Assembly: GCF_031202265.1 (NCBI RefSeq)
Contig: NZ_CP100604.1
Location: 682,001-746,000, forward strand
Direction: 5' to 3'
DNA: 64,000 nucleotides
DNA from: Bradyrhizobium sp. Ash2021
Lineage (GTDB): Bacteria; Pseudomonadota; Alphaproteobacteria; Rhizobiales; Xanthobacteraceae
A model generated the notes under the pieces. It searched no databases. It saw nothing but the letters and a program-made list of their open reading frames with translations, and was not told where the DNA came from. Position 1 is the first letter of the stretch, and each line of letters starts with the position of its first letter. Both the position numbers and the translations under genes were made by a program. Shown piece after piece: positions 54,811 to 63,918 of this stretch.

Positions 54811-55172
54811 GCGAACGGGGCGTGAAAATGGCAGCTCAACGCAGACACAGGCGCGTTGCTCGATGCCCGCTGTATTGGCGAGCCTTGGCCGCGCCGCGCG
54901 CACTGGCGACGGCCGCTGCTCCAACGGTTGCGAACTCTGACTACCCATGAACGGCCGCTTCGCGCCATGAGCAGCCATCGCGATTGTCTTTCCGCATCGC
55001 TGAGCCGCATCGTATGTAACTTCCGAAAGTGCATACGAAAGTTCGATTCCCTTCGCCCGCTCCAGCTATTTCTCCGCAATAATGGGGCAGCGTCGCTCAG
55101 AATCGCGCCTTCGGGAAAGCTGATCGCTTGGCGGCGTTTTGGGCTCGGCTGTCGCCTCAGAGCAGATCACAA
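54811..55172. other. 362-bp gap between convergent genes
   Basis: This contains a weak ACGGCCGCTT palindrome copy at about 54951. No gene, RNA or strong terminator was seen. Confidence 0.5.
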
Positions 55173-55724
55173 CTAATCATTCAAGAAGATCGACAGCGCC
55201 TGCTGCAATTGCCGATAGGCGCGTGCTCCGACTTTCTTGGCCAGATCGGCTTCGGCTTCGGCGACGCCCGACTGGAGTCGGGCAAGCAAATTCGTGCCCG
55301 CGTCCGTCAGGTGCAACACGTAGTAGCGTCGGTTGATCGCGGAGGCGGTGCGCCCCACCAGGCCGCGCTGCTCGAGGTGGTCCACCAGTCTCCCCAAACC
55401 CGCGCGTTCGATGGACAGGACCTGCGCGATGGCGAGCTGATTGACCCCGGGATTGGCATCGATGACGCATAGAACGGAGTATTGCGCAGGGCTGATGTCA
55501 AGCGCGGCCAATTTTCGGCTGACCTGCTTGAAGACCCACAATTGAGCCCGGCGGATTCGATAACCGAGCGACTGCGACAAGCTACCCAAGGCGACCGGCT
55601 TCACGCGCAACGGCTTTCGCGGCTGCGGCGTTCGAAGCTTCGGTCTTGAAGGCTTCGCTTTGATGCCAACCCGGCGCGGCCGCTTGGCAGTCCGCGCCCG
55701 GGCGGGCGGGTTTTCCGGCTCCAT
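55173..55724 (-). CDS. MarR-family regulator
   Basis: This 183-residue regulator has a Lys/Arg-rich N-terminal extension (about residues 1-45) and a winged-helix core, including LDISPAQYSVLCVIDANPG and the recognition region LAIAQVLSIERAGLGRLVDHL. It is divergent from a secreted tannase/feruloyl-esterase gene. MarR regulators such as FerC and CouR respond to hydroxycinnamoyl-CoA, so it may control that esterase. ATG 55724 is used. The frame reaching 55898 extends into the promoter region. Confidence 0.88.
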   Translation of the reverse strand: MEPENPPARARTAKRPRRVGIKAKPSRPKLRTPQPRKPLRVKPVALGSLSQSLGYRIRRAQLWVFKQVSRKLAALDISPAQYSVLCVIDANPGVNQLAIAQVLSIERAGLGRLVDHLEQRGLVGRTASAINRRYYVLHLTDAGTNLLARLQSGVAEAEADLAKKVGARAYRQLQQALSIFLND

Positions 55725-56273
55725 CGTCAAACGACCTTCATGCAAGTCTGCCTCACCGAGCCGAAGGCCCGAGATTCGTTTCAGTCTATCGCAGCCCCCT
55801 CCGATCGAAAAGCGAATGCGGCGTCGGGGTTTACGGTTGCCGGGATCGAGCCTCCGTCTCACGGGGCACTGCAAGACTTCGTTCGCGGCGCGCCCCAACC
55901 GTCCAATAATCAGGCGCCGATGTTGACAAGGCTACATGGCATTCGCTACGTTGATAGCCAGCAGGTCAATGACCGCGAAGCGCTGCCGCCCCAAAAGAGC
56001 AGCTCGATGGGAGAGAACGTCCATGCCCTCCACGATCAGTGGGCGCTGCCCCGTGCAACATTTCGCGGCATTGTCGCGAAATGACCTCGATCGCGCGCGC
56101 CCCTCCACCACAATGCAGGAATCGAATTCCGCGCGACGTTGCAAGGCCGCGCGTCGAGGCCCTCAACCTGCGATGACATTTTCATTGATCCCGCCGACCG
56201 TCTTGCGAAAGGCGACTGCGGCATCGAGTGGTTACCGGTTCTGATCAAGCATAACGAAGTGAGGGAGGTGTCT
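55725..56273. other. 549-bp divergent promoter region (MarR and tannase)
   Basis: This carries the promoters for both genes and the perfect inverted repeat at 56059-56083. No gene is apparent. Confidence 0.5.
56059..56083. promoter_or_regulatory. Perfect inverted repeat (candidate operator)
   Basis: CATTTCGCG-N7-CGCGAAATG is a perfect 9-bp inverted repeat. It lies 190 bp upstream of the tannase ATG and 334 bp upstream of marR. The size and symmetry suit a dimeric regulator. Confidence 0.6.
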
Positions 56274-58115
56274 ATGAAGCGACTACTCTTGGCATCGACA
56301 ATTGCAGCAAGCTGGGCGTCGCTCGGCGTGGCCGGCGCGCTACCGGCATCGGGTGTAGCCCCGCGCGCGTCCTGCGCGGGTCTTACGGGACTCACGCTGC
56401 CGAACGCCCAGATCCTGAGCGCGACCCAAAAGTCGGGTTATTGCAACGTCATCGGCATCATCAACAAGCGGACCAGCACGCAGGATCCCGATCATTTCAC
56501 CTACGGTATCGGCTTTGCACTCAACCTTCCCAACACCTGGCATGGGCGTTTCGAGATGATGGGCGGCGGCGGCACCGACGGCAGCCTGCGCAGTGATCCA
56601 ATGGGCGCCGCGGGCGTCGAACTCGCCCAGGGCTGGGCCGTAGCAGCCGATGACGGCGGCCACGAAGACAGCCCGGACAGCCTGCTCGGTTCATATCAGG
56701 ACGACGACGCCAATGCCGGAGGCTCGGCACATTTCGCAATCGACGCGCAGGCCCGCAGCGACTACGGCTACAACGGCATTGAAAAGACGGCGACGATTTC
56801 GAAGCAGATCATCGCCCAGTATTATGGCCTCGAGGCGGGTTTCTCCTACATCATGGGCTGCTCGAACGGCGGTCGCGATGCCATGGTCGCCTCGCAGAAA
56901 TTCCCATTTCTGTTCGACGGCGTCATTTCACAGAACCCCGGCTTCAACCTGCCGCAAGCAGGCCTGGCTGAGGCCTGGAACGAGCAGGTGCTCGGTACTC
57001 TGGCAACCAGCAAGGACGCCGACGGGCAACCCTTTATTCCCGATACCTTTCCGCCCCAGGACCTCCAGGTCGCCTCCGCCGCTATCCTGAGTGCTTGCGA
57101 TGCGCTGGACGGGTTGGTGGACGGCATCATCGACAACTACCATGCCTGCACCAACAAGAGGGTGTTCCCGGCGCTGGCAAACTACACCTGCGGGATTGGA
57201 CCGCATGGCAGCACGCCCCATGGTGGCACCTGCCTGACCTCGGCCCAGGTCGGCGCGCTGAAGAAGATCTACGCCGGACCGGTCAACTCGGATGGCGAAC
57301 GGCTCTACTCAAACTGGTTTTGGGATGCCGGAATTTGGACGCCACCCACCGCCGGCGGTGCGGGCTGGGGCGCCTGGAATGTCGTCACGGCACCTGTCCC
57401 GGGTGTGAACACGGCGATCAATCTCACGCTGGGGGCGGGAGCATTGCCGATGATCTTCCAGACGCCTCCTGTTGTGACGCCGGTCGGAGGACCTGCCGGG
57501 CAGGAAGCCTATGTGTTCCACTTCAATTTCGATACCGACGCGCCGAACATCTTCACCGAGACCAAGGCCTACCCCGAAAGCTCGATGGACTTCATGGCCG
57601 CGGTGTCGACCGATCTCAGCCCATTCAAGCGCCATGGCGGCAAGCTGATCATTTCCTCCTCTGTGAATGACGGCATCTTCTCGGGATCTGCCATCGCTCG
57701 CTGGTATCGGAAAATGAACCGGCGCATGAATGGCGACGCCAGCGATTTCGCCAGGCTCTTCATGGTGCCCAATATGGCTCACTGCGGCGGCGGCGCAGCC
57801 ACCGACAGCTTTGCCGAGAACGAACTCAACGCCATCACGGCCTGGGTCGAAAATGGCGTCGCGCCCAAGCGCATCGTGGCGGCTAACAGGAACACCAGCT
57901 CGCCGTACCCACCTGGCGGACTGTTTGATCCGCAGGTCGCAAGGAATTTTCCGACCGGAGGAACCCGTCCGCTGTGTCCCTACCCGCAAATTGCGGCCTA
58001 TCAGGGCGCCGGGCTGACGAATGACGCCGCAAACTTTGCCTGCATCGATCCCCAAATCAAGCCGGACGGGGATGATAACGACGACGAACACCATCGCGGG
58101 CCGGAAGGGCGTTAG
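56274..58115 (+). CDS. Secreted tannase/feruloyl esterase family alpha/beta hydrolase
   Basis: This 613-residue enzyme has a signal peptide (to about residue 25). The catalytic set is Cys196-Ser197 in GCSNGGR, Asp466 in NDGIFSG and His503-Cys504 in MAHCGGG. This CS-D-HC pattern, in which a disulfide links the Ser and His loops, is diagnostic of tannases and feruloyl esterases. It releases phenolic acids from plant esters outside the cytoplasm. GAGGGAGG precedes the ATG. The C-terminus ends in a Asp/Glu/His-rich tail. A MarR gene is divergent, and a terminator follows. Confidence 0.94.
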   Translation: MKRLLLASTIAASWASLGVAGALPASGVAPRASCAGLTGLTLPNAQILSATQKSGYCNVIGIINKRTSTQDPDHFTYGIGFALNLPNTWHGRFEMMGGGGTDGSLRSDPMGAAGVELAQGWAVAADDGGHEDSPDSLLGSYQDDDANAGGSAHFAIDAQARSDYGYNGIEKTATISKQIIAQYYGLEAGFSYIMGCSNGGRDAMVASQKFPFLFDGVISQNPGFNLPQAGLAEAWNEQVLGTLATSKDADGQPFIPDTFPPQDLQVASAAILSACDALDGLVDGIIDNYHACTNKRVFPALANYTCGIGPHGSTPHGGTCLTSAQVGALKKIYAGPVNSDGERLYSNWFWDAGIWTPPTAGGAGWGAWNVVTAPVPGVNTAINLTLGAGALPMIFQTPPVVTPVGGPAGQEAYVFHFNFDTDAPNIFTETKAYPESSMDFMAAVSTDLSPFKRHGGKLIISSSVNDGIFSGSAIARWYRKMNRRMNGDASDFARLFMVPNMAHCGGGAATDSFAENELNAITAWVENGVAPKRIVAANRNTSSPYPPGGLFDPQVARNFPTGGTRPLCPYPQIAAYQGAGLTNDAANFACIDPQIKPDGDDNDDEHHRGPEGR

Positions 58116-58150
58116 GCGTTCTCTCAGCCAACCGGAACGACTTTGGCCAA

Positions 58151-58190
58151 ATGCTGCGTGCAGCTCCGCTGCGCGCAGCATCGCCTTTTG
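58151..58190 (+). terminator. Terminator after the tannase gene
   Basis: The 13-bp stem ATGCTGCGTGCAG/CTGCGCGCAGCAT has one G-T pair and a 5-base loop, and is followed by CGCCTTTTG. It lies between convergent genes. Confidence 0.82.
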
Positions 58191-58251
58191 CATAAGCCGC
58201 CGTTGCCGGCAAACGGATGCACGCGCGCGCGGTCTTTAAGCAATAGCTTGA

Positions 58252-58611
58252 TCAGCCGCAATTCCAGCTCGGCCCGATCGGCGTCCGAGTCCAGCAAGGG
58301 CCAAAGCTGCCGCCATTGTAGCGACCGCCGTAAAAGCCAGGCCGGCCGAAATAGTGCCAGTCGCCATCGTACCCGTAATAACTTGGGACTGGATCGATAT
58401 ACCAAGGGCGCCGGTTGTGGCGCGCCATGCGCGAAACCGAAGCTCTCTGGGCGTAAGCTGGAAGGCTGTTATTCGGTGGTTGATGATATCCCGGCAGGAA
58501 GCCGTAGCCGTGCCAGCGTGGCGCCGGCCGGTCATGAGCCGGCGCAGCCGGCGCGACGACCGGCAGCAGTGATAGGACGATAGCAATCGACAAAAACACG
58601 AAGCGCGACAT
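58252..58611 (-). CDS. Small secreted Tyr/Gly/Pro-rich protein
   Basis: This 119-residue protein has a signal peptide (ending APAAPA, about residue 24). The mature part is rich in Tyr, Gly, Pro, Trp and Arg with WYIDPVPSYYGYDGDWHYFG and FYGGRYNGGSFGPCW. It resembles the BA14K-like or other small exported proteins common in Bradyrhizobium. Two Cys near the end could pair. ATG 58611 is preferred over a GTG at 58617. Function unknown. Confidence 0.72.
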   Translation of the reverse strand: MSRFVFLSIAIVLSLLPVVAPAAPAHDRPAPRWHGYGFLPGYHQPPNNSLPAYAQRASVSRMARHNRRPWYIDPVPSYYGYDGDWHYFGRPGFYGGRYNGGSFGPCWTRTPIGPSWNCG

Positions 58612-58764
58612 AAGCACACCATAGACGGCCGGCTGTTGGGAGGCGATTCAAATCTAAGTGCACAGTCCAGCCCAACTGCTTCCGGATCGCTTGCGAAACG
58701 ACCGTTTTGCGCCGGAAGCAGCCCAAAACACACTCGCAGCCTCCGGGTAACCCCTTGCCTCAAA

Positions 58765-58956
58765 TCAGGGTCGTCCGGTGCGTGGTCGCAGCCATCCCAT
58801 GATCACGTCATGCGGCGTTCGGCGGCTGCGCGGCAGGCTGTGTCGTTGGATCGCGGCTTTTGCAAAAGCCAGTGCCTGCTGGCCGGATCGTCGTTTCTCG
58901 CGCGCAAGTGCCATCCACTCGCGAATAATGGCACGTCGTGCCTTCGGCCTGGCCAT
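58765..58956 (-). CDS. Small basic protein of unknown function
   Basis: This 63-residue Arg/Lys-rich helical protein (REWMALAREKRRSGQQAL to RSRRTPHDVIMGWL) has AAGGGA 6-8 bases before its ATG. It lies 42 bp after the stop of the next gene upstream on the same strand and is probably in its operon. From memory, close relatives occur across Bradyrhizobium. No function is known. Confidence 0.65.
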   Translation of the reverse strand: MARPKARRAIIREWMALAREKRRSGQQALAFAKAAIQRHSLPRSRRTPHDVIMGWLRPRTGRP

Positions 58957-58998
58957 CTGGATTCCCTTTCGAGGCTATTCCGATCATCGAACGGCGCG

Positions 58999-59442
58999 CT
59001 ACGCCGCCTTTTGGACCGGATAGTCCTGCGATCGTCGCGCCAAAAGCGCGCAACCGCATTCATGCACGGCGCCGCGCACGATCACGAAGCCGCGTTTCGC
59101 CACAGAGGCGCGAAGGCTTTCGTTCGCCGTTGGTTTCTGTGCGTCAACCCAAACAACCAGCACAGCGCGAGGGCTGAGGAAATTCATCAACCAGTCCATC
59201 GTCGTCTCGAGCGAGCGAAGCGTGCGTCGCCGCCAATCCACAAGCGCAACGTCGTACTGACCGGTTGGACGGCCGCAATTGCCCGCCGCAGCCGCCAGCA
59301 AATATCCACGCCGGTGCAACTCCAGCATCAATTCCATGCTCTTCGAGCCGGCTACCACGACGCGCTGGCGCGTCGAGCAACCCGCGAGCGCGATCATCGG
59401 ATCAATAATTCTGTCGCCAGTGGTGACCTGAGGGGAAGACAT
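58999..59442 (-). CDS. Conserved hypothetical protein, Rossmann-like
   Basis: This 147-residue protein has alternating strands and helices (RVVVAGSKSMELMLELHRRG, YDVALVDWRR, AVLVVWVDAQ) that look like a reduced nucleotide- or SAM-binding fold. It lacks a glycine-rich loop. AGGTGAG lies near its ATG. It is followed by the small basic gene. The fold call is low confidence. The gene itself is likely real. Confidence 0.7.
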   Translation of the reverse strand: MSSPQVTTGDRIIDPMIALAGCSTRQRVVVAGSKSMELMLELHRRGYLLAAAAGNCGRPTGQYDVALVDWRRRTLRSLETTMDWLMNFLSPRAVLVVWVDAQKPTANESLRASVAKRGFVIVRGAVHECGCALLARRSQDYPVQKAA

Positions 59443-59946
59443 AACTCACCTGCTTTCGTTCGTTCTCGCCCGTCAGGCGCGGACCGGGGCCTTGTGGAGA
59501 TCGAATCGTTTGCGAAGCGGCAAGGCTTCCGTGCTGTCGATTACTCCGTTTCGCAGGTCTGCAGACGGCGTGTCATGCGAGATGGCTTGACTCACATGGG
59601 CTAATATCTTCCGGGCGAGATTTGATTTCGAGAGCGCTGCAACCCCGGTTTTATATGAGCCGCATAAGGTCGCCATGAGCATAGCCTTCGCCACAGCCAC
59701 TCCCTGCTTCGGAGGGATATCTGCGACCGGGCGGCACTATTCCGCTTTTAGAAAAGGACAAGGTGAATCCCCTCGAATTCAAACACTCTCGCGGTCATCT
59801 TGCAGGCAAGCATTCATCGACCGTGGGGCGTGTCTCCGACGAACGGCCCGGCGTCCCGATTGCGCATTTGACGTATTCGCGTCGTCCTGCGCGTGGGATT
59901 TCCGGCAATTCGCCCATGAGGCATTTCGCGCTGCTTGGAGGCCAAG
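59443..59946. other. 504-bp gap with one doubtful ORF
   Basis: Only the weak minus-strand ORF listed at 59473-59676 was found. The upstream side of the Rossmann-like gene and the promoter of the 59947 gene should lie here. Confidence 0.45.
59473..59676 (-). CDS. Doubtful small hypothetical protein
   Basis: This 67-codon frame from ATG 59676 has a plausible helical composition but no clear ribosome site and no recognised domain. It is included only as a candidate. Confidence 0.3.
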   Translation of the reverse strand: MATLCGSYKTGVAALSKSNLARKILAHVSQAISHDTPSADLRNGVIDSTEALPLRKRFDLHKAPVRA

Positions 59947-60141
59947 ATGCCGATCTATTGTGCATATATCGTTGGGCTACACGACCGAACCATTGGCGTG
60001 GTTCAGCTGGATTGTGTTGATGATGAGTCCGCCATCAAATCCGCCAGGCGGCTCGTCGACAGCCACGACGTGGAGCTTTGGCAGACGGATAGGCCTGTAG
60101 CCAGGTTCGACGCCCGGTCCAAACAGATGTGCAAAAAATAG
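59947..60141 (+). CDS. Small conserved protein of unknown function
   Basis: This 64-residue protein begins MPIYCAYIVG, has an acidic middle (LDCVDDESAIKSARRLV) and ends in HDVELWQTDRPVARF. It matches a small-protein family that I recall as frequent in Bradyrhizobium. A GGAGG site lies 6 bases before the ATG. It is probably cytoplasmic, with a beta-alpha-beta pattern. Function unknown. Confidence 0.72.
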   Translation: MPIYCAYIVGLHDRTIGVVQLDCVDDESAIKSARRLVDSHDVELWQTDRPVARFDARSKQMCKK

Positions 60142-60464
60142 CGGCGGACGACGAACTCACAAGCGTGGCGATGCTGCGCTCGCCGCACGGGATATCGACT
60201 TGGGCAGTGCGGAAGCGCCCTTAGCCGCGATCGTCCTTTTCGCAGTTCGGCGGCGATTTCCCGCTGGCTGGCCGCTTTGCGCCACAGGCAGACGTCAAGC
60301 TTCTGCACAGATCGCGAGGGCTCACACGGCCTATCCGCGTTTCTCCACGATGTGCATTGGTCAGCAAAACTGACCGATAGAATATCCGGTTAGTCGGACT
60401 TGATGAGTGGAAAAAATCAGCGCAGGGTCAGCTGGTGATGATCTGGCTGAGGATCGCGTAAAAT
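60142..60464. other. 323-bp gap
   Basis: No gene, hairpin or repeat was recognised between the small protein and the LysM gene. Confidence 0.5.
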
Positions 60465-61400
60465 ATGACTGCCACATCGATGAGCCGAATAGTCGTGCCG
60501 TCTCTCGCGCTTGTTGCAGCATGTGGTGCAGCCCTTGTCTTCGGCATCACGGAGATACGGCGCGAGCCACCGCTTGAAACGAGCGCCGCAACCGCGGCGC
60601 CAACGGTTTCGTCACCTGGATCGAGCGCTCGAGATGAGAGCTCGGCGGCGCTCGCAACAGCGCAAGCTGACGCAAACGCCATGGGAGCTGAACTTGCCGT
60701 TTCGCCACCTCCGCCGGTCACCGACGGATCTGTGCCCGTCTTCGACATTGCCCGCATTGAGCGAACGGGCGACGCAGTCATCGCTGGCAGGGCAGCGCCA
60801 GGAGCGATTGTGGAACTGTTGCGAAACGGCGAGCGCCTTGATGGAGCGACCGCAGATCAATCTGGACAATTCGTTATGATCCCTCCCCGCCTGCCTCTTG
60901 GGGAATACAAGCTGACGTTGAGGTCCAGATCGCCCGACGGCGCCATGGCAACATCCAAACAAGGCGTGGTGGTCGCGTTAGCCGAGACAGAGTCCAGTTC
61001 CGGCGTGAACCGATCGCGCGCTGAAGTGCCGTTGAATGTTCCAGAGACGGCGGCGACCAATCGATTATCACTGGATCGCGCCACCAGGTCGTCTCAAGCG
61101 CGCCTGCTCTCGCCACCTCCTCTGCATATTGCGAAGCGGCAGGACGTTGCTGTTTCAGAGCTGCCGCGCGCAACTGCTGCCGCCCGTCTGTCAGATGGAG
61201 GTTCATCGTCCCCCGTGGTCGAGCCCAAGATGACGACCACGGTCGTATCTCGTGGCGACAGCCTGTGGCGCATCAGCCGTGTCACCTACGGCGTGGGTAC
61301 GCGATACGCGGTCGTTTACAAAGCAAACCGAGACCGGATTCGAGATCCAAATCGTATATATCCCGGCCAGATCTTTGTCCTTCCCTTGAAAGCGCGCTGA
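60465..61400 (+). CDS. LysM-domain envelope protein
   Basis: This 311-residue protein has an N-terminal membrane helix or signal anchor (about residues 8-28), a Ser/Ala/Pro-rich spacer, a small beta-sandwich-like domain (about 95-165, ending LPLGEYKLTLRS) and a C-terminal LysM domain (about 258-308, VVSRGDSLWRISRVTYGVG to IYPGQIFVLP). LysM binds peptidoglycan or related glycans, so the protein should sit in the periplasm bound to the cell wall. GAGGATC lies about 10 bases before the ATG. It stands alone, without an obvious operon. Confidence 0.9.
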   Translation: MTATSMSRIVVPSLALVAACGAALVFGITEIRREPPLETSAATAAPTVSSPGSSARDESSAALATAQADANAMGAELAVSPPPPVTDGSVPVFDIARIERTGDAVIAGRAAPGAIVELLRNGERLDGATADQSGQFVMIPPRLPLGEYKLTLRSRSPDGAMATSKQGVVVALAETESSSGVNRSRAEVPLNVPETAATNRLSLDRATRSSQARLLSPPPLHIAKRQDVAVSELPRATAAARLSDGGSSSPVVEPKMTTTVVSRGDSLWRISRVTYGVGTRYAVVYKANRDRIRDPNRIYPGQIFVLPLKAR

Positions 61401-61600
61401 AACGCGGCAACCCGGTGTCGCAACGCGGGCCCACCGCCCTAACGGTGTACGCAAAGGCCGGTTCTGGCACTCCGCACTCATCGCGACTACGGCGAACGTC
61501 CACTTTGCGCCAGAGCGGTCATCGCCGCGAGGTCGGCTTTTTGACCGTGTCCCCGAATTAACGCATGATCTCATTGCCGACTTAACGCGAGGAACCATCC

Positions 61601-61939
61601 ATGCCCAATTGCATCGTTGTCGTTCAGTTCGATTTACCAAAGCGCACGGAGGAGCAGGCGGTGAAAGGAGGCACTTCGACCGCGCCGATCTATCGCGGCC
61701 TCGCCAGGAGAGGTTTGATCCGAAAGGACTACCTGAATGGTGAAAGCGGCACCGGCGGCGTTTATCTCTGGGACAGCCGTGAATCGGCGCAAGCATGGTT
61801 CACAGAGGAGCGCGTGGTGGAATTGACTGAGCGATTTGGGGTCCGGCCTCGCCTTACCTGGTACGACACACACGTGACGGTCGACAATTTGAAGGGCGAG
61901 ACCCGCGTCAATGGCAACGCGATTGAGGTAGTGGCCTGA
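61601..61939 (+). CDS. YdhR-like putative monooxygenase
   Basis: This 112-residue protein has a ferredoxin-like antibiotic-monooxygenase fold, recognised from VVQFDLPKRT, YRGLARRGLIRKDYL, GGVYLWDSRESAQAWF and the C-terminal TWYDTHVTVDN. Family members form dimers and are proposed to handle aromatic or quinone compounds without cofactors. The activity is unproven. GAGGAACC precedes the ATG. Confidence 0.8.
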   Translation: MPNCIVVVQFDLPKRTEEQAVKGGTSTAPIYRGLARRGLIRKDYLNGESGTGGVYLWDSRESAQAWFTEERVVELTERFGVRPRLTWYDTHVTVDNLKGETRVNGNAIEVVA

Positions 61940-62058
61940 CCAACCTGATCGCGGCGCGGCCAACGCGCGGCGTGATACAATCGGTTTGAAGCCGCCGAAC
62001 GGCGGAGCTTTGAACCTGCCGCAATGTCCGAAAGCCTGAGACATAAGGAACTGCTCCG

Positions 62059-62901
62059 ATGCCGATTATCGATTCCCAGGTCCACGCCTATGAGGCCAAC
62101 ACGCCGAAGCGGCCCTGGCACAGCGTGCCGAACTGGCCCGATCACGTCACGGGCGACGAGATGGTGGCGGCGATGGACAACGTCGGCGTCGACGGCGCGA
62201 TCTTCATCTCCGCCTTCTCCATGTACCAATACGACGCCAGCTACGCCGTCGAAGTGCAACGAGCCCATCCCGGCCGGTTCGGTATCGTCAAGCCGGTCGA
62301 CCCGGACGATCCTGATGTGGCCGATGTCGTTGCCGAATGGAAGAAAACGCCGGGCACGGTCGGAATCCGCATCATGATGACGAAGGAGGCGAAGCGCGAT
62401 CCGAACCATCCGAGCCTCGACCGGATCGCACGCGCAGCCGTTCGCCACGACTTTCCGGTCAACATGTTGTGCTGGGGCAATCTGGAAGCGGGCGCTTCGA
62501 TCATCGATCGCCATCCCGATACGCAATTCATCCTCGACCATCTCTGCATCCTGCAACCGCGCACACCTCCCGCGCCGCCCGAGCCTTGGGCCGACCTTCC
62601 GAAGGTGCTGGAACTCGCGAGGCGCCCGAACGCCGTGATCAAGGTCAGCGGCGCCTGCACGCTGTCTCAGGCGCCGTATCCGTATCCAGACATTTGGGAT
62701 CCGCTTGCTCGGATATTCGATGCATGGGGTTTCGATCGCTGCCTGTGGGGCACGGACTGGACGCGCGCTTTCGCAGTCGTCAGCTACGAGCAGGCCGTTG
62801 AACCGTTCCGCAAGACTGACCGCCTGAGCGACACCGAGCGCGCAATGCTGATGGGCGGAGCCTGCGCCAAGGCTTATGGCTGGTCGCCGAAGAAAGGCTA
62901 G
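62059..62901 (+). CDS. Amidohydrolase-family (TIM-barrel) hydrolase
   Basis: This 280-residue metal-dependent hydrolase of the amidohydrolase-2 group begins with the metal motif IIDSQVHAYE. Other family elements are the His/Asp regions ILDHLCIL and LWGTDWTRAF. Members hydrolyse lactones or decarboxylate aromatic acids. The substrate is not determined. AAGGA precedes the ATG. It converges with the TctC-type binding-protein gene, which may supply a carboxylate substrate. Confidence 0.88.
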   Translation: MPIIDSQVHAYEANTPKRPWHSVPNWPDHVTGDEMVAAMDNVGVDGAIFISAFSMYQYDASYAVEVQRAHPGRFGIVKPVDPDDPDVADVVAEWKKTPGTVGIRIMMTKEAKRDPNHPSLDRIARAAVRHDFPVNMLCWGNLEAGASIIDRHPDTQFILDHLCILQPRTPPAPPEPWADLPKVLELARRPNAVIKVSGACTLSQAPYPYPDIWDPLARIFDAWGFDRCLWGTDWTRAFAVVSYEQAVEPFRKTDRLSDTERAMLMGGACAKAYGWSPKKG

Positions 62902-62955
62902 TGCCGGCCGATGGAGGGCGCCTGCGCCATGCCGGATGCAGGCACCGCCACGGCG

Positions 62956-63918
62956 CTAGTCGATCGAAATATTCGCCTCGTGCGCGACCTTGATCCAGCG
63001 CTCGGTTTCCAGACGCATCATGTCTCCGAATTGCCGCGGCGTCATGGCTTCGGCTTCGGCGCCCTCATTGCTGAGAAACGTGCCGAATTCAGGTGAGGTC
63101 AGCATCTTGCCGATCTCCGCGTTGAGCGCGTTGACGACATCTCCGGACATCCCGGCCGGGCCGGCAATGCCCCACCAGGACCCCAGATCGACGCCTGATA
63201 GCCCCGACTCCTCGAGCGTCGGCACATCGGGGAGCAGCGCCGTTCGCCTGGCGCTTGTCACCGCAAGGGCTTTGGCCTGGCCGCTTCGGACGAGCTCCAG
63301 CGCCTGCGGAAGGCTCGATACAAAGATGTCGACATGGCCGCCGACGAGATCGTTGAGCGCCGGCGCGCCGCCCTTGTAGGGAACGTGCGTGAACCTGACG
63401 TTCGCCGAAAGCGCGATGAGCTCGGTCGAAATCTGATTGATGCTGCCGAGACCGGCCGACGCGAAGGTGATCTGGCCCGGTTTGCTCCTGGCCAGAGCGA
63501 ACAATTCCCTGGCCGATTGCACCGGGAGCTTGTTCGATGCCGTGATCAGCAGCGGCCCGCGGGCAATGAAGGCCACCGGCGTAAAATCCTTGACCGTGTC
63601 GAACGGCATGGTCTTCCTGATCGCCGGGCTGATCGAAAACGTCGGCGACACCAGCAAGAGCGTGTAACCGTCCGGCGGCGCCGCGGCGACGGCAGAGGTG
63701 CCGATCAGGCCGCCCGCGCCGGCGCGGTTTTCGACCACCACCGGCTGCCCCCACGCCTCGGTCAGCTTCTTGCCGATGGCGCGGCCGACCAGGTCGTTCG
63801 AGCCCCCTGCCGCAAATGGAATAATCAGCGTGATCTGCCTGGACGGATAGGTTTGCGCGCGCGCGGCCGGGCTTGTGAATACAAGCGCTGCGGCAAGCAA
63901 AGCTGCACTCCTGATCAT
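62956..63918 (-). CDS. TctC/Bug-family periplasmic solute-binding protein
   Basis: This 320-residue protein has a signal peptide (ending AARAQ, about residue 22) and the tripartite-tricarboxylate-receptor motifs ITLIIPFAAGGSNDLVGR, VVVENRAGAGGLIG and FTHVPYKGGAPALNDLVGGH. It binds a dicarboxylate, tricarboxylate or other organic acid in the periplasm. ATG 63918 was taken over ATG 63939 because GGGAAA lies upstream. The difference is only seven residues. No TctA or TctB gene is in the window. Confidence 0.9.
   Translation of the reverse strand: MIRSAALLAAALVFTSPAARAQTYPSRQITLIIPFAAGGSNDLVGRAIGKKLTEAWGQPVVVENRAGAGGLIGTSAVAAAPPDGYTLLLVSPTFSISPAIRKTMPFDTVKDFTPVAFIARGPLLITASNKLPVQSARELFALARSKPGQITFASAGLGSINQISTELIALSANVRFTHVPYKGGAPALNDLVGGHVDIFVSSLPQALELVRSGQAKALAVTSARRTALLPDVPTLEESGLSGVDLGSWWGIAGPAGMSGDVVNALNAEIGKMLTSPEFGTFLSNEGAEAEAMTPRQFGDMMRLETERWIKVAHEANISID

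Noticed and set aside
58236..58763. 175-codon minus-strand ORF over the Tyr/Gly-rich secreted protein
   Set aside because: It lacks a signal peptide or domain, while the overlapping frame has a clear signal peptide and biased secreted-protein composition.
59763..60020. 85-codon plus-strand ORF with a GTG start
   Set aside because: It overlaps the better-supported 59947 gene by 74 bp in another frame and has no recognised features.
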